Source of the DNA: Plantago elongata
Taxonomy: Eukaryota; Streptophyta; Magnoliopsida; Lamiales; Plantaginaceae
Length of the DNA: 52,499 nucleotides
Reading direction: 5' to 3'
NCBI GenBank assembly: GCA_036897095.1
Contig: JAYMSP010000427.1
Span: 1-52,499, forward strand
The notes under the pieces: model-generated
Database searches by the model: none
Told to the model about the DNA's origin: nothing
The model's input: the letters and a program-made list of their open reading frames with translations, nothing else
Program-made: the position numbers and the translations under genes
Shown here: positions 36,728 to 48,965 of the stretch, in pieces
Numbering within the stretch: position 1 is the first letter of the stretch
How the letters are laid out: every line of letters starts with the position of its first letter

Positions 36728-37185
36728 CTAGAGACTTTTTCTTGCCCGTCCTTTTCCGACGCTTTCTTGAAGGGTAAATGTTAACAGGCCCAACAACTTT
36801 CCCTTTGCTCCTAGTCTCCTAGTAACATTAGCAATTGGAGAAGGAGACTTGTTTTTTTGAAAGATAGGATTAACCAAATACTCATCTCTTGTAAATTCCA
36901 TAGAGACATCATGCAAGAAAGAACCATCATCATCCTCAGAAGAATAAGAATCAGAATATCTCCTAATGATCTTCGTCTATTATGCCCCAAGACAATAGGT
37001 TCAAATTCCGAAACCTGAACGAAAGACATAACTGATGAAGGGCTAGGATCCACGACCTTTGGGACCAAGACTAAATCATCAGAAGCTACTGATTTTTCTT
37101 GGACTACTATATCAGTTTCCGTTTCATCATCAAAAAGGTGATGAGTAACCCGATCCTCTTCTCCTTCATGTTTCCAAATTTTCAT
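36728..37185 (-). pseudogene. Acidic, frameshifted ORF of unknown family
   Basis: A frame starting at 37185 (MKIWKHEGEEDRVTHHLF…) runs to about 36970. It then continues better in another frame (YSDSYSSEDDDGSF, then EYLVNPIFQKNKSPSP, ending in a basic GKGRARKSL tail near 36728). One frameshift near 36960-36970 would join them. It could be a fragment of a retrotransposon ORF1 or a decayed host gene. No named domain is visible. Confidence 0.3.
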
Positions 37186-37339
37186 TTTAATAATTTATAA
37201 TTATAGAATATAAAATATAATTATTATAGACTTATAATATAATTTCATTACTAGTCTATGTCGCTATACATTTAGAAATATCTCTTTCTTAAACCAAGCT
37301 TATATTCTTAAGCATATTTAGAAACTTCTTTTTTATCCC

Positions 37340-38718
37340 AATTCCCTCTGGTCCCAGGTTTACCACCACAAATATCTCTCTCAATACAACTTCTGAAACC
37401 TGGTTGAAAAACCTCACCATAGTTGGCTTTGGAAACAGATCCTTAGGCTTAGACCTGTGTTCAAACATGCCTTGTCTTACCTGTGGAAAATGGTCAGGAA
37501 ATAAATTTGCTGAATGATAAATGATTAGGAAATAAAGTCCTCAAGGACTATATTTACCATGATATTCCTTGGATTATTGTTTCTCAACTCATTTGTGATG
37601 GAAGATGGAACTCTATTGATATGCATATTACATTTCCTTCTGAGCTGGTACAAGAAATCATTGGGATTCCTTTACCTACTCATCCTAAGCAGGATTCAAT
37701 GGTTTGGTCTCCTGATCCTTCAGGAACATTTACCATTAAAAGTGCTTACTCCCTCCTGATTTTCCTTGTTATCCTGATTGACTCTGGAATCTTAAAACCA
37801 TTCCTAGAGTCAAATTCTTCCTTTGGCTGCTTCTTGCTTCTGTGGGATAGACTTCCAGCTGCCTCACTCCTTCACAACAAAGGAATCATTGATTCCCCTC
37901 TTTGTTCTTTGTTGCCGTACTGAAGTTGAAACTCCCTCCCATCTTTTTCTGAATTTTTCAGCTTTCCACCAAGTCCTTGCAGCTTGTAATGTCTTCCAAT
38001 TACAATCTAGTCATCAACTTCCTCCTCTTTTGTTTTCTGTGTCAAAAAATTATAAGCCTCTTCTTATCCTGGTTCATCTTTTCTGGCTTATCTGGAAAAT
38101 GAGAAACCAAAAAGTTTTTAGTAATGAAAATGTTAATCACTTTTGGCTTAGGAAACAACTGCATCAACTTAATTTGGATGTTTTTTGATGTTTTGGGAAG
38201 CCCTTAGAAGGCTAAGCAGCCTATTCTTTGTAAATGGGTCCCTCCGACCAATGATCATTACTGCCTAAACATAGATGGATCTGTTAAACTTGATAGCTTA
38301 TCTGCAGGAAGATGTGTGATTAGGAACAGAGATGGATCGGTGATCATCACTGCAGCTGCAAACATAGGGAGAACAAGAATTAATAGTGCTGAACTTTTTG
38401 CTCTCCGAACTGGTTTACTTCTCGCTATTAAGTTTAATTGCCTTTCTCTGAAAATTCAAATTGATTCTATGTATGTTCTCTCGTGTTTTAAACAGGGAGA
38501 AAGTAGCACAATGACAAGAGGAACATCTTTTAGAGGACATACAAGACGCAACTAAGCAGCTTCTGAACTTCAAGATCTCTTTTGTCTACCGGGAACAAAA
38601 TGGTGTAGCAGATAAAATGGCCAGTTTAGCTAGTTCACCGGCTTTTGATTCGGAAACATCTCCATCTGTAATTAACTTAGGTTTTTCTGTTAAGGTTTGG
38701 AACTTTTGTCCACCTTGA
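37340..38718 (+). mobile_element. LINE ORF2 3' fragment (zf-RVT + RNase H), decayed
   Basis: This is the C-terminal part of a plant non-LTR retrotransposon polyprotein. Around 37620-37950 the frame reads FPSELVQEIIGIPLP…DSMVWSPDPSGTFTIKSAYS then FLLLWDRLPAASLLHNKGI, the zf-RVT region. From about 38240 an RNase H domain follows: NIDGSVKLDSLSAGRCVIRN, AELFALRTGL, IDS, and, after a frameshift near 38515, FVYREQNGVADKMASLAS. The four acidic RNase H positions are all present, but several frameshifts and stops break the chain and no reverse transcriptase core lies upstream, so it is dead and 5' truncated. Confidence 0.88.
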
Positions 38719-39108
38719 TTGTCGGATTTGGTATCTTTTGCTCTCTCAAACAATATGTCACGCCGAAATATGATAATATGTGAGACGAACGATGTAACTT
38801 AACTGTTTTATCTATGTTATTTTAAGAATAAAATTCATATCTTTTACGAATCACACATTAATTATTGAATTGATATCATTGTAAAAGTAATCTTTTTGAC
38901 CAAATATTGACTGAGTGGAGTTTGAACAGGGTATGTATGTCCATAATTACGGAATAAACAAGAGATTGCAACATTTCTTACATTGACAGTTGAGAGTGAC
39001 ACCTATCAAAAGTGGGAAAACCGAGATCCTAATCGATATACATACTCCTCTTTCACTCACTGCACTCCTTTTACAGAAAGTTTCTTGTTTAGCGGGCAGG
39101 TTCCACAA

Positions 39109-42037
39109 ATGGCGAGGCTCCTTCGAAACGCTTCTTCTCTCAGAGGCTCTCTGTACCTAGACACTCTGGTCTGTTTTGCTTTTCGTTTTACTACTTAGTT
39201 GTTTATCAACCAAGAATATTGCTTTTCTATCTCGCTGTTTCGAGTTTTACAATTCAACTACTTGCTTCTGGCTGGGTTTCACTTTACTTGTCTTTTTAGT
39301 CTGATCAATCTCTCTGCATATTCTTTTATTTTGTAATTGGGAGTTTTGGAGGGCACATGTCATGTTTAATTTCAGACAATTTCAATTAAATGGAATTTAT
39401 TTATCTGTTTGGTGTGATGGACCATGGGGTATTCAATGATGTGTCTTGCAGGAGTCGAGGAGGGGATTGTTCGAGACATCTACACTATTACGCCACTTTT
39501 CAGCAGCAAAAGGTAGCAACATACTCTTTCCTAAGTTAGATTTGGCGAGACTTGTGTATTGTTTATGCTTGATTTTCTTCGTGTACTGTGTTTAGGTTTC
39601 TTCTGTTTTCAAGCTTTAGTTGTCATTTACTGTATATAATTCTGCAGGTAGAAAGAAATTAAAGGCAGATGATTCCGGTGAAGAGAGCATGTCTTCGAAA
39701 GAACTTGCATTGAGTATAGCTATAGATCAGATACAAGCAGCCTTTGGAAAAGGTTCTATTATGTGGCTTGGCCGCTCTCAATCTCACATGCAAATTTCTG
39801 TGATTTCGACTGGATCTTTTGCCTTGGATATGGCATTGGGAATAGGTGGATTTCCCAAGGTATCTTACATTTTGCATACTGCATCTTTCTGTACAACTTT
39901 GTGCATACTGCAGTTTTCTGTGTAAAACTTGTGAAAATCACACTCCTGTAGGTAGCACAAATAATGATTTATCGTCCAATGTGCTCACAATGTGTATCAA
40001 GATTCCTGTTACCCTTGGTTTTGTTAAATGTTAAATGTAGTGCCTGTTTGCAACAACTTTAAGCACTTCAAAATAATCGCAAGTGTATGCAAACATGTAC
40101 TTGGTGGACTGTTGAAAACTGGATATTGATGTAGTTGTTCTTATTCTGCATGCCTACCTTTATACCCTTTTTATTTTTCTTAAACTGCATGATGGGATAG
40201 CTTTTTGATAGTTTTCCTTTCTATGATTTGTTTGGTTATCTCATGACCTTGAGTTTTGCAGGGGCGTGTTGTTGAGATATATGGTCCGGAGGCTTCAGGA
40301 AAAACAACTCTTGCCTTGCATGTGATTGCTGAGGCACAAAAGAATGGAGGTACGTACCATATTTCTGCCAGTCTGGTACAGTAAGGGATTGTTTTTTTTG
40401 GAAAATATGGTACATACTTGGGCATTTTCTATTCAGAGTACTGTGCATTTGTTGACGCTGAGCATGCCCTTGACCCTCATATGGCTGAGGCTATTGGAGT
40501 GAAAACTGAAAATTTGCTTCTCGCCCAACCTGATTGTGGTGAGCAGGCTCTCAGTTTGGTGGATACCCTAATCCGAAGTGGTTCAGTTGGTGTCGTTGTT
40601 GTTGATAGCGTAAGTACGATAATATGATCTAGTGTTGTGAGTTGCCTAGAATGACAATGTTGTCTTGTCACTTGTTGATTTTATTAATTTCTGATGCAGG
40701 TAGCAGCCCTTGTCCCTAAAGGTGAGCTTGATGGTGAAATGGGGGATGCTCATATGGCAATGCAAGCTAGACTTATGAGTCAAGCACTACGGAAAATTAG
40801 CCACTCTTTATCACTTTCACAGACGATACTCATTTTCACGAATCAGGCACTAACTTAGCACTCAAATCATCCTTAAAATGCTTGTTTTATCTTTCTTTTT
40901 TATTGCATTCTCTATACTACTATATTACTCTGTATAATTTGCTGGTGAATTTTTACAAGAGCCTTAACTTATCGAATTTTTGAGATTTTCTAGCCAGTGG
41001 AAGCATAAGATTCTAGAAATTGAATAGTTAGTTCCTATTATGATAATAGAAGTTTTTTTTTTTTGTTTTCATTCTGCTTCAGTCAAGTCATTAGGATAGG
41101 TAGATATATGAAACACTCAAGAGTTAAGTACACTTTTTTCGACTTGTGAGAATAAAGATTATTCTTACATGCAGTTTACTCAAATCGTATATGAAGATGT
41201 GTGGACGAAGTTTACTTCTCCTTTTGATGAATTTCACTAATTTGTAGATTCGAGCAAAATTGGGTGGTTTCAGTTATGGTCCTGCTGAAACTACATGTGG
41301 TGGAAATGCCTTGAAGTTTTATGCTTCAGTACGTTTAAATGTCAGGAGAATTGGGTCGGTCAAGAAAGGAGATGAGGTAATGGTCTCGTTCACTTTTCGG
41401 ATATATAGAATTTGTCCATTTGATAAGTAATATTATAAGTATCATTTTACAAGATCTTAGATCTTTTCTACACCGGCTTTACCAAGTAATTAACTTGTGT
41501 TAAATTGATTTAGCTGGTGCTCCTATTTGTATTAATACCGATGTATCTGTTTAAGGCATGCGTTCACTTCTGTCAAGTGCTCTTGTGTTGGTCTTCTTTT
41601 TCTTGTTAATCAAATTCCACACGTTGTATATGTGACGGAGGTTAATGTTGAATACTATCAAAAAGCTGTAGTACTTCGTGTTACTGCAGATTATAGGAAA
41701 CAATGTGAATGTGAAGATTGTTAAAAACAAGCACGCACCACCATTTAGAGAAGCTCAGTTTGAGCTGTTGTTTGGCAAAGGGATATGCCGGGAAGGGGAG
41801 CTCATTGATCACGCTCTCAAACACAAGTTTATGACTAAGAACGGCTCATATATTAGATTTGGTGAGGTAAACAAATTCAGGGATTCCTTGAAGAATTACT
41901 TGGTCGAAAATGAAAGCATTAAAGACGAGCTTGAACAAAAGCTTAGGGGCCTACTTCTTTCAAATGAATCCAGAGACAATGAATCAACTGACTGTGAAAG
42001 TGAAATTACTGATGACCAGTCAGTTGCTGAGGACTGA
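39109..42037 (+). CDS. RECA3: RecA homolog, mitochondrial type (RECA3-like)
   Basis: A strand-exchange ATPase for recombination surveillance of organelle DNA. Predicted exons are 39109-39168, 39452-39512, 39648-39859, 40262-40349, 40437-40609, 40700-40846, 41248-41376 and 41690-42037, giving about 405 aa in frame. The N-terminus ([13 protein letters not shown]…, Arg/Ser-rich, almost no acid) fits a mitochondrial presequence. The core starts at [20 protein letters not shown]. Walker A is GPEASGKTT (residues about 119-127), then [65 protein letters not shown] and VKNKHAPPF. The C-terminus is acidic, as in bacterial RecA. The exon-1 donor (CTG/GTCTGT) is weak. The intron after TNQ begins GC rather than GT. 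Plants have plastid, dual and mitochondrial RecA paralogues; the leader and length favour RECA3, but assignment needs a tree. Confidence 0.92.
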
Positions 42038-43887
42038 AGAACGGATGCAATATCTTTGACGAAGAGGATCTCAAATGGAATTTTCCTCTGTTGTACAAGC
42101 TTGTTGATGAGCAATCCAAATCAGCAGTTTATACCATATAAAAGGATGGACATTTACGCAGGAGGTGATGTGGATATGTCAAACTGTGCCACTACAAACT
42201 TGTTAACAGGTTCTGCTACTTTGGGATTTCAACCTCTTCATACTGGTATAATGTATATTCTCTTAGTCTTTAATATCATGTAAGTGATGAATGTTTTCTC
42301 ATAACACAAGAGGCAGGGGCATGATTTTTTGTCTGCCTTCAACAGTCGTCCTCTTACTGATGTTTCGCCACCAGGACCGAATCTGAACCCATGCAAGGAG
42401 TCCCTCTGGGGCTCCACATATTGGGGCCTACTTTTTAAATACACAAATGACTATAAGCTACATAAAAATTCATTACAAACTTGTTTAATTAAACTAAAAA
42501 TTATAATAATGCAAGAGCGAAAATCAAAGTTTATTTATTTGTGACACTTATAACAATTTTTGTGAAATGTACTATGTGAATTTTTCTTTGGCATTTCACC
42601 TTAACACAACTGAGCACTCTAATCATAATATTAATATAACAATTACAATAGTAGTCCAAATGAGTAAAAGTTAAGCTTTATTAATATATTTTTATTTGTA
42701 AGTTTTGTTCAAAGTTGTTATACCGACTATGTATTGTTTCTCCTTAAAAAGTATCGCTTAATAATTTTTATATTTAGTATATTCTATAAAATTCAATTAA
42801 TTTCTACGTAATGACTTATAACGTTGGAAAGTGATCATTTGGAATTAATTGGAAGGGTCATTTTAAAATATCTACGAATTTAATATCATACATTATAAAA
42901 TTTACTTTTTATCATTCATTTTTTTTTTATATTGAAACATTAGGTATTCAATTGAAAGACTATATATGAAAACAAGACTATGCAAAAATCAACTTAAATT
43001 TCAACTCCATCACTTTACTTTAAAATTAATTTTCCGTTATAATGTTTACTTGGCAACCTTAGATAGTGTACTTAACATAAACTCACATAAATACAAAACT
43101 TCAAATTAAGTTTTATTATAAAAATTTTAAATTTTCTATTTAGCATCCATGCTTAGGATAATTATTTTGATACGGGTAGTTGATGGTCTACAAAGACAGT
43201 GAATTTACACAGTGCCTTTGAAATTTTGAGTCGGGCCGTTCATCATTAAATTTATGATTTCTGCACAATCAAGCAAGTATTCTACTATTGAGGGATTATG
43301 TTTGATTAATCTGAGTGTGATGTAAGTGTGTCTCCAATGAATTGATTAAGATGATCAAGTTTTCTTCAGTGGCTTGTTTTCTCGGTTCAATTCCGAAAGG
43401 CAAAGTATTTAATTGTAAACTTTTTTTGGAACGGCAAATGTTCTATTGGTTGGAGGGAAACATTTGACTCTTGACAATTCAGTTGCACTTCGTTGTCAAT
43501 TGTAATCCTGTTTGATTTTAGGAAGTTTCTGGAATCATAAATATCTTTAAATTTCTAGTAATATTGATGAAAATAATTTGCTGATTTCTGAAATTTGTAT
43601 ACTGTGATGTATCGTTTTTCATCGGCTAATAACAAAGTAAAAATATTACTGTAATATTCATGGTTTTCGTTACCCCTAAACTGAACAGAACATGCACCAG
43701 GAAAAATATCTAAGTGGTCTGAAATCTAAATCTGAACCTTAACAAGTAGTAGTATGTTGTTTCACACAAATATTTCATGTCCACATCCTTTATTATCCGA
43801 TCTTGTATGTAGTATGTACGTGTCACAAGGTAGTATAAGACTTTTAAAGGTTGTAATATGAATTAATACAATTTGATAGTTGAATAA
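42038..43887. other. RecA 3' region and AT-rich intergenic DNA
   Basis: 3' UTR followed by AT-rich DNA. A GC-richer patch at 42330-42440 has no identifiable domain, and no RNA gene was seen. Confidence 0.5.
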
Positions 43888-45480
43888 ATGTCATATGATG
43901 TAGATGAGATGATAGATATACACAATGATTTATATACATGCATAACTAATGAGCAAATGTCTGTATACCATACTATTATGGATGTTATCGATTCCGGTAA
44001 TGGTGTCATTTACTTCCTATACGGTTATGTGGTACGGGAAAGACATATTTATGGAATACATCGTACTCTTCTTTATGTGGTAGACGTGACATTGTTTTAC
44101 CAGTTGCATCAAGTGGAATAGCTTCCCTTCTTCTTCCAAGTGGCCGCACAACCCATTCTAGGTTTAGTATTCCATTGCAGGTCGACGAGAAACCATGTGT
44201 AGGCGAATTACTCATGGAAGTGAACTAACCGGTCTGCTAAAGAAGACCAAGTTGATCATTTGGGATGAAGCACCTATGACCAACATATTTTAATTTGAAG
44301 CTCTTGATCGCAATCTAAATGATATAATGAGAGGTACCGATGGAAGAGAGTTGAACAAGCCGTTTGGTGGATTGGTTATCGTATTTGACGGTGATATAGA
44401 GATGAGTGGTTATATCATGTTAAATACGAAAACCAATCCACCAAACGACTTGCTCATCTAAGAGTATATAGTTCATATCGTGTACTTAAACTCACAAAGA
44501 ACATTCGCCTGCATGTATAGTTTCTACTAATTCATATAGTTTAAAATGCATATTATTATTTGTATTCTAACGCATCATTTAATCCATCTTATTTCTTTGG
44601 TCGCTCAAAAGTTGAGAACGAAAATATAAGCGAAATTGTTGAGTGGTTGTTGGATTTTGGAGATGGAAAGGTGGGTGGTGATAACAATGGGGAAGTAGAA
44701 TTCAAAATACCCAAGGAAATTTTGATACGTCCTACCAGGAAGCCAGTTGCCGCAATCGTTAAGATCACGTATCCTAATTATCCTATTAGTCCGTGTTGGT
44801 GATGGGAAGTACTTCAAGGATAGAGCTATTCTTGCTCCTACTAATGAGATAGTACATGAGGCCAATGATTATATAATATTCATTTTACCAGGAGATGCTA
44901 CATAGTTTTTGAATTTAGATGACATATGTTTGGATGAAGATGATGACAATAATAGAGAAGACGTTTACTCTGTTGAATTTCTAAACACCATTAAGGCGTC
45001 TTGAATACTAAACCATTTGATTCGGTTGAAGGTTGGCACTCATATTATGCTACTAAATATTGACTAGATCGAAGGGTTGTGTAACAGAACTAGATTAATT
45101 GTTACTAGAATTAACCAACATGTTCTTCAAACAAAACATATACATGGAAAGAATGTCGGAGAGAAGAATGTCGGAGAGAAGGTAAATATATACATCATGG
45201 TACTCCCACCTTCTTATCTCACTAAGTTTCCTATTAGATTCCAGCAGAGACAATTTTCGATTTCAGTCTGTTATGCTATGATAAAAAACAAAAGTCAGGG
45301 ATAAGCACTATCTCATGTTGGATTGTACTTTCCAAGTCCCATTTTCAGTCATGATCAGTTATAAGTGGCATTCTCGAGAGTCACGAGCAAGAAAAGGTTG
45401 AAGGTCTTGGCGCTTGATGAAGATGGTAATCGAGCTTATACTACAACCAACGTAGTTTACAAGGAGATCTTTAGCTCACT
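43888..45480 (+). mobile_element. Helitron Pif1-type helicase, heavily decayed
   Basis: Fragments in changing frames follow the order of the Helitron helicase domain. At 43930-44040 a T-EQ--VYHTIMDVIDSGNG-IYFLYGY segment appears, where the P-loop GGTGKT has been lost. At 44090-44180 the frame reads IVLPVASSGIASLLLPSGRT then AHSRFSIPLQ. At 44190-44390 are SELTGLLKKTKLIIWDEAPM and LNKPFGGLVIVFDGD, and later YRVLKLTKNIRL. At 44620-44710 is EWLLDFGDGKVGG, and at 45230-45470 FQQRQFSISVCYAMIKNKSQ, then HVGLYFPSPIFSHDQLYVAFSR and RLKVLALDEDG. Many stops and shifts make it non-functional. No RepHel or terminal hairpin was located, so the element's ends are unknown. Confidence 0.9.
44353..44455. repeat. 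Inverted repeat inside the Helitron remnant
   Basis: Arms of 37 bp at 44353-44389 and 44419-44455 are complementary at 33 positions, with a 29-bp spacer. The right arm replaces the helicase sequence expected after VIVFDGD, so it is a local inverted duplication within coding sequence. Confidence 0.9.
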
Positions 45481-46465
45481 CTGAGGTATTGTGTTATGTT
45501 TATAAACATTGCATTTGAAACTTTTTAATTTAATTTATCATTTAATTTTTCCATATGTTGTTTTGCAGTTCACGAATACTCCTCTTGATTCAAAGTGTAA
45601 TGATTTTATTTTGAGCAGTTTTTTATTAATAAATTGTACTGGACCTTCGATCATTACTATGTTATTTCACTTTTGGTTTATTAGCACGGTATACTACCAT
45701 TGTTTATTCATTGGAGCAATTTTTTTATTAAATTGTATTGGACCTTCGATTACTACTATGTTTTTAACTTCTGATTATTTCACCATTATTTACCCTATCA
45801 TTATTTGTTCAAAAAGTTAATCTTATCGTGGCATCTTCACGATTAAATTAGTATTAATATCGCGTTAAAATTAATGTTACATACCAAACCTCTTTGATTG
45901 AAAATACCTTATTATTATATATTTATTCCGTCCCAATTTTATCTTTCCATTTGACTTTTTTTTTAAATTAATGTCATTCAATTTTTTGTTTGATTTAATT
46001 ATAATACATTTTATGAATTATTTAAAAATATATAATGAAAATATAATTGTAAATATTTAAGAATATAAATGTTTAATTTTTTAATTCAATATATTTCTGA
46101 ATAATTCACTGATGAAGTTTGTAAGCGTTGATAACAAAAAATTAAATGGGAAGATGACCTTAAAACGGAGGAGTATATATATGTACAGAGGAGTTGTGCT
46201 GCTAGTACGTACCTTGGACTTCCGAGATCAATTTAACTTTCAGGTACTACATCAACTTATATTCATAAACGCTTTCAGTAATAAGCTTGTTATTGGCACA
46301 CTGGAAAATTCCTTATTGGAATAATAATTGTTGATACGGAAACATGACGTTAAATTTTTGAAGTTCAAAAACTTTGAGGGATGGAGATTGTGTTTAATCT
46401 TTGAGTGTCATTTTTCATAATTTCAGTTAAGTCGAGCACCGGCCAATAGTTTCGCCCATGCAAAA
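45481..46465. other. Intergenic, no gene supported
   Basis: AT-rich. A GGACCTTCGAT(C/T)A block with a 5' AATTGTA(C/T)T occurs twice (about 45630 and 45740), a diverged duplication of about 100 bp. A possible MITE has TATTCCGTCCCA at 45926 and ACGGAGGAGTATA near 46166, but its inverted ends are weak. Confidence 0.45.
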
Positions 46466-47721
46466 ATGTCAGATGTTCCTACTGAGTTGTGTCGGGAAAT
46501 TCTCTCCCGGGTGCCTGCTGAGTCGCTGCTTCGGTTCAGTTGTGTGTGCAAGGAATGGCGAAACATCATCGACCATCCCGATTTCATAAAATCCCACCTT
46601 GATGATCAAACGGGCTGTGAAGACAGGCTGTTGATAAAAGCATCAAATCATCGCCTCTATTCGATGTCCCTAAGCTCACTCATTAATCATTCTGAAAGCG
46701 GCAACAGAACGATTGAGGGTCTGGATATCAGCCTTGTCATTGACAAGGGCAGCGTACTGAATCCATTACGATTTCCAGTACCTTCATGCCATGGCTTGAC
46801 ACTTATTTCATATTTTGGAGTAACCAAGGGATGGGCATGGGCTCTGTGGGATCCGTTAACCGGCAATTGGCACAAGATTCCGCCTTTTAAGGGTTTAGTG
46901 AGTGATCGGCATGCACTGTTGCGGTTCAGTGCGGGGTTAGGCTATGATATTGCTACTTGTGACTACAAGGTTGTTATAATTTCTGATATTTTGTATGCCA
47001 GAACCATACACCTAACCACTTTAATCTACTCTTTTAAGTCCAATCAGTGGAGCAAAATTCATGATTTCCCAAATCATGAAGTTTCATTTTGTGAAGTTGG
47101 ATTTTATTTCAACGGTGCATTGCATTGGACTACATATGATCACTGTGGCAATGGAAGAAGGGAATAGTGTATACTTTCTCTCGACCTTAGCACTGAAACT
47201 TATCACAAACTTCTACTGCCCTCAGCTGCCTCAAAAGCAGATCATTATGATTTGGATGCACTGCCAGGATGCTTAGTACTCTTGTTGCATCATTATGATG
47301 TGAAGTGCATTGATGTCTGGATGATGAAGGATGATAACATGTGGACTAAGTTGATTACGTCGAACATCAATCACATGGTTGTGAGATCAACGCAGTAGCT
47401 TATCTGAAGAATAAAGAGCAACGTGTTCTGTGTTATACCCATGAGAGAACTAAAACCGTGTTCTTGTATTTTAACCTGGAGAAGAGAATTGGAAAGATAA
47501 TTAGTGTTGAGGGGATAGGAAGAAGGGCCCTTCGTCCAAATGTGTTTTCTTCTCAAGTGTTTCCTGAAACTCTTGTTTGGCTTACTGGAATTGCTGATCA
47601 TGTAGCTAATGCTTCAAAGGGAACATGCAAGAGGAAGAGGGTTATGGTCGATAAAAGGTTTAACATCAATAAGGTGGAGTTGCAAACTTGTAATTTTGAT
47701 GCTGGTTTAGTTTTCCATTGA
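46466..47721 (+). pseudogene. F-box (FBA-type) pseudogene
   Basis: F-box proteins bring substrates to SCF ubiquitin ligases. The frame from 46466 encodes an N-terminal F-box (VPTELCREILSRVPAESLLR, then FSCVCKEWRNIID), followed by an F-box-associated region with ALWDPLTGNWHKIPPF, LGYDIATCDYKVV, IYSFKSNQWSKI and GALHWTT. It stops at a TAG at 47165-47167, beyond which the same frame continues sensibly (CILSLDLSTETYHKLLLP, VWMMKDDNMWTKLI). Near 47360-47380 a one-base frame change is needed to reach INAVAYLKNKEQRVLCYTHE to the end at 47721. A single stop plus a single shift suggest recent decay. The 233-aa product to the first stop could still be expressed as a truncated F-box protein. Confidence 0.8.
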
Positions 47722-48530
47722 TATCTGATCTTCTTCTTTTTCTGGGTACAGTATGAGAAGCTGACAACCTCTACTGTTATATGTTTAATATTCCATTGAC
47801 GTTTGATCTGTTATTCTTCTGATTATAGGTCTTATCTTTTGTTCTCTGCTCTCGAACAATAAGATTAATATCATTGATATTTTTTTAACAACACTATCCG
47901 TCTCTAGATCTGCATATTTTTGGTTAACAATATTGATAATTTTCTTAATAATATAGTCTAGTTTGTCTCTAGTTAAGTCACATCTAGTGACCATCTCTCA
48001 AACAAGGGCGAGTTGTGACTGATGAGAGTGAGACCAAACAGTTAGATGGATGATTCCAACTCTTAGCTTTGGTTATAAGCTGGAGAAGTGTTGGGTAGAT
48101 TAGAACAGTTCTGCTGTCAGGGAGTATAATTGACAGTAACAAGGATAGTCATTTAACTGAACAAGAGCTTGAACAGAACAGAAAGAAGCTCAGCCAGTTC
48201 TTTCATACTCCTACAATACAAGATGATCATTCATTTAAAAGGAAAACCGAAAATACATCACCACATCGATGGTAACGTCACAGAAGTAAACGAGCTGCTA
48301 GCCGAAGCCATATATTAATGAAGGCGAAGTATAAATCAAGCAAAGATTTTCATTTTAGAAATGAGATCTCCTGTACCAAGCCAAGTCTCAGAAACTCTAC
48401 AATTCTTGCATTTGCAGTTTTCAGAATTTGCTGTGTGTACATGTCAATGTTGTTACAAACCACACAATATACTAAGACCAATGCCACATTGATGATGCTC
48501 ACAAGTCACAACAATTTACTCTCGAAGATC
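47722..48530. other. Intergenic, no gene seen
   Basis: Contains the probable 3' UTR of the minus-strand membrane-protein gene to the right. Open frames on the plus strand over 48318-48788 are shadows of that gene or random. Confidence 0.5.
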
Positions 48531-48965
48531 CTAATCATACTTCTCCCTCCATGTATAAACCAGAAAGAACACCCACGAAAACGCGAGGGCGAGATCACCA
48601 ACAACCTGCCGCGGCCAATCATACGCCAAATCTTCCAGCCGCCTCTCAAAATACACCCTCCAGAGCGCCATAGCAACATGAAGAAGAATGCACCCCTTAG
48701 CAAAGAAGCTTTGAAACGCCCTGTCCTTGACAAAAGCCACCATAAACAACAAACACCCAATCACAACCAAAAGCAACCCAGCAAATGAATCAGAAGTCTG
48801 AATCAAGAGCTGGTCATGCGGAGTCGACCCTAACAGCTTCTTCGCCGTCTCAATCCCGTGTCCGAGAACCGAGACCTCTTTAAGATAAAACATTATCAAA
48901 CCTCCACAAGTTACAGATATCAGCGAGTGTAAAATGCAGATTATGAAGAAGACAGACGACCCCAT
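48531..48965 (-). CDS. Conserved plant membrane protein (DUF7865-like)
   Basis: Single-exon frame of 144 aa. Four hydrophobic segments are visible: about 4-26 (FFIICILHSLISVTCGGLIM), 60-78 (AGLLLVVIGCLLFMVAF), 87-103 and 122-138 (GDLALAFSWVFFLVYTW). Between them are conserved-looking polar blocks: GHGIETAKKLLGSTPHDQLL, VKDRAFQSFFAKGC, WRVYFERR-EDLA-DWPRQ and the terminal WREKYD. I recognise this arrangement as a small conserved plant family annotated as uncharacterised or DUF7865. Its role is unknown; the membrane topology is inferred from hydropathy. The frame is intact and the length matches the family as I recall it. Confidence 0.88.
   Translation of the reverse strand: MGSSVFFIICILHSLISVTCGGLIMFYLKEVSVLGHGIETAKKLLGSTPHDQLLIQTSDSFAGLLLVVIGCLLFMVAFVKDRAFQSFFAKGCILLHVAMALWRVYFERRLEDLAYDWPRQVVGDLALAFSWVFFLVYTWREKYD

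Noticed and set aside
45926..46177. Possible MITE with CCGTCCCA / ACGGAGGAG ends
   Set aside because: The inverted similarity is only a few bases beyond the generic motif; kept only as a remark in the intergenic entry.
48318..48788. 156-codon plus-strand ORF
   Set aside because: It is the antisense shadow of the DUF7865-like gene at 48531-48965.
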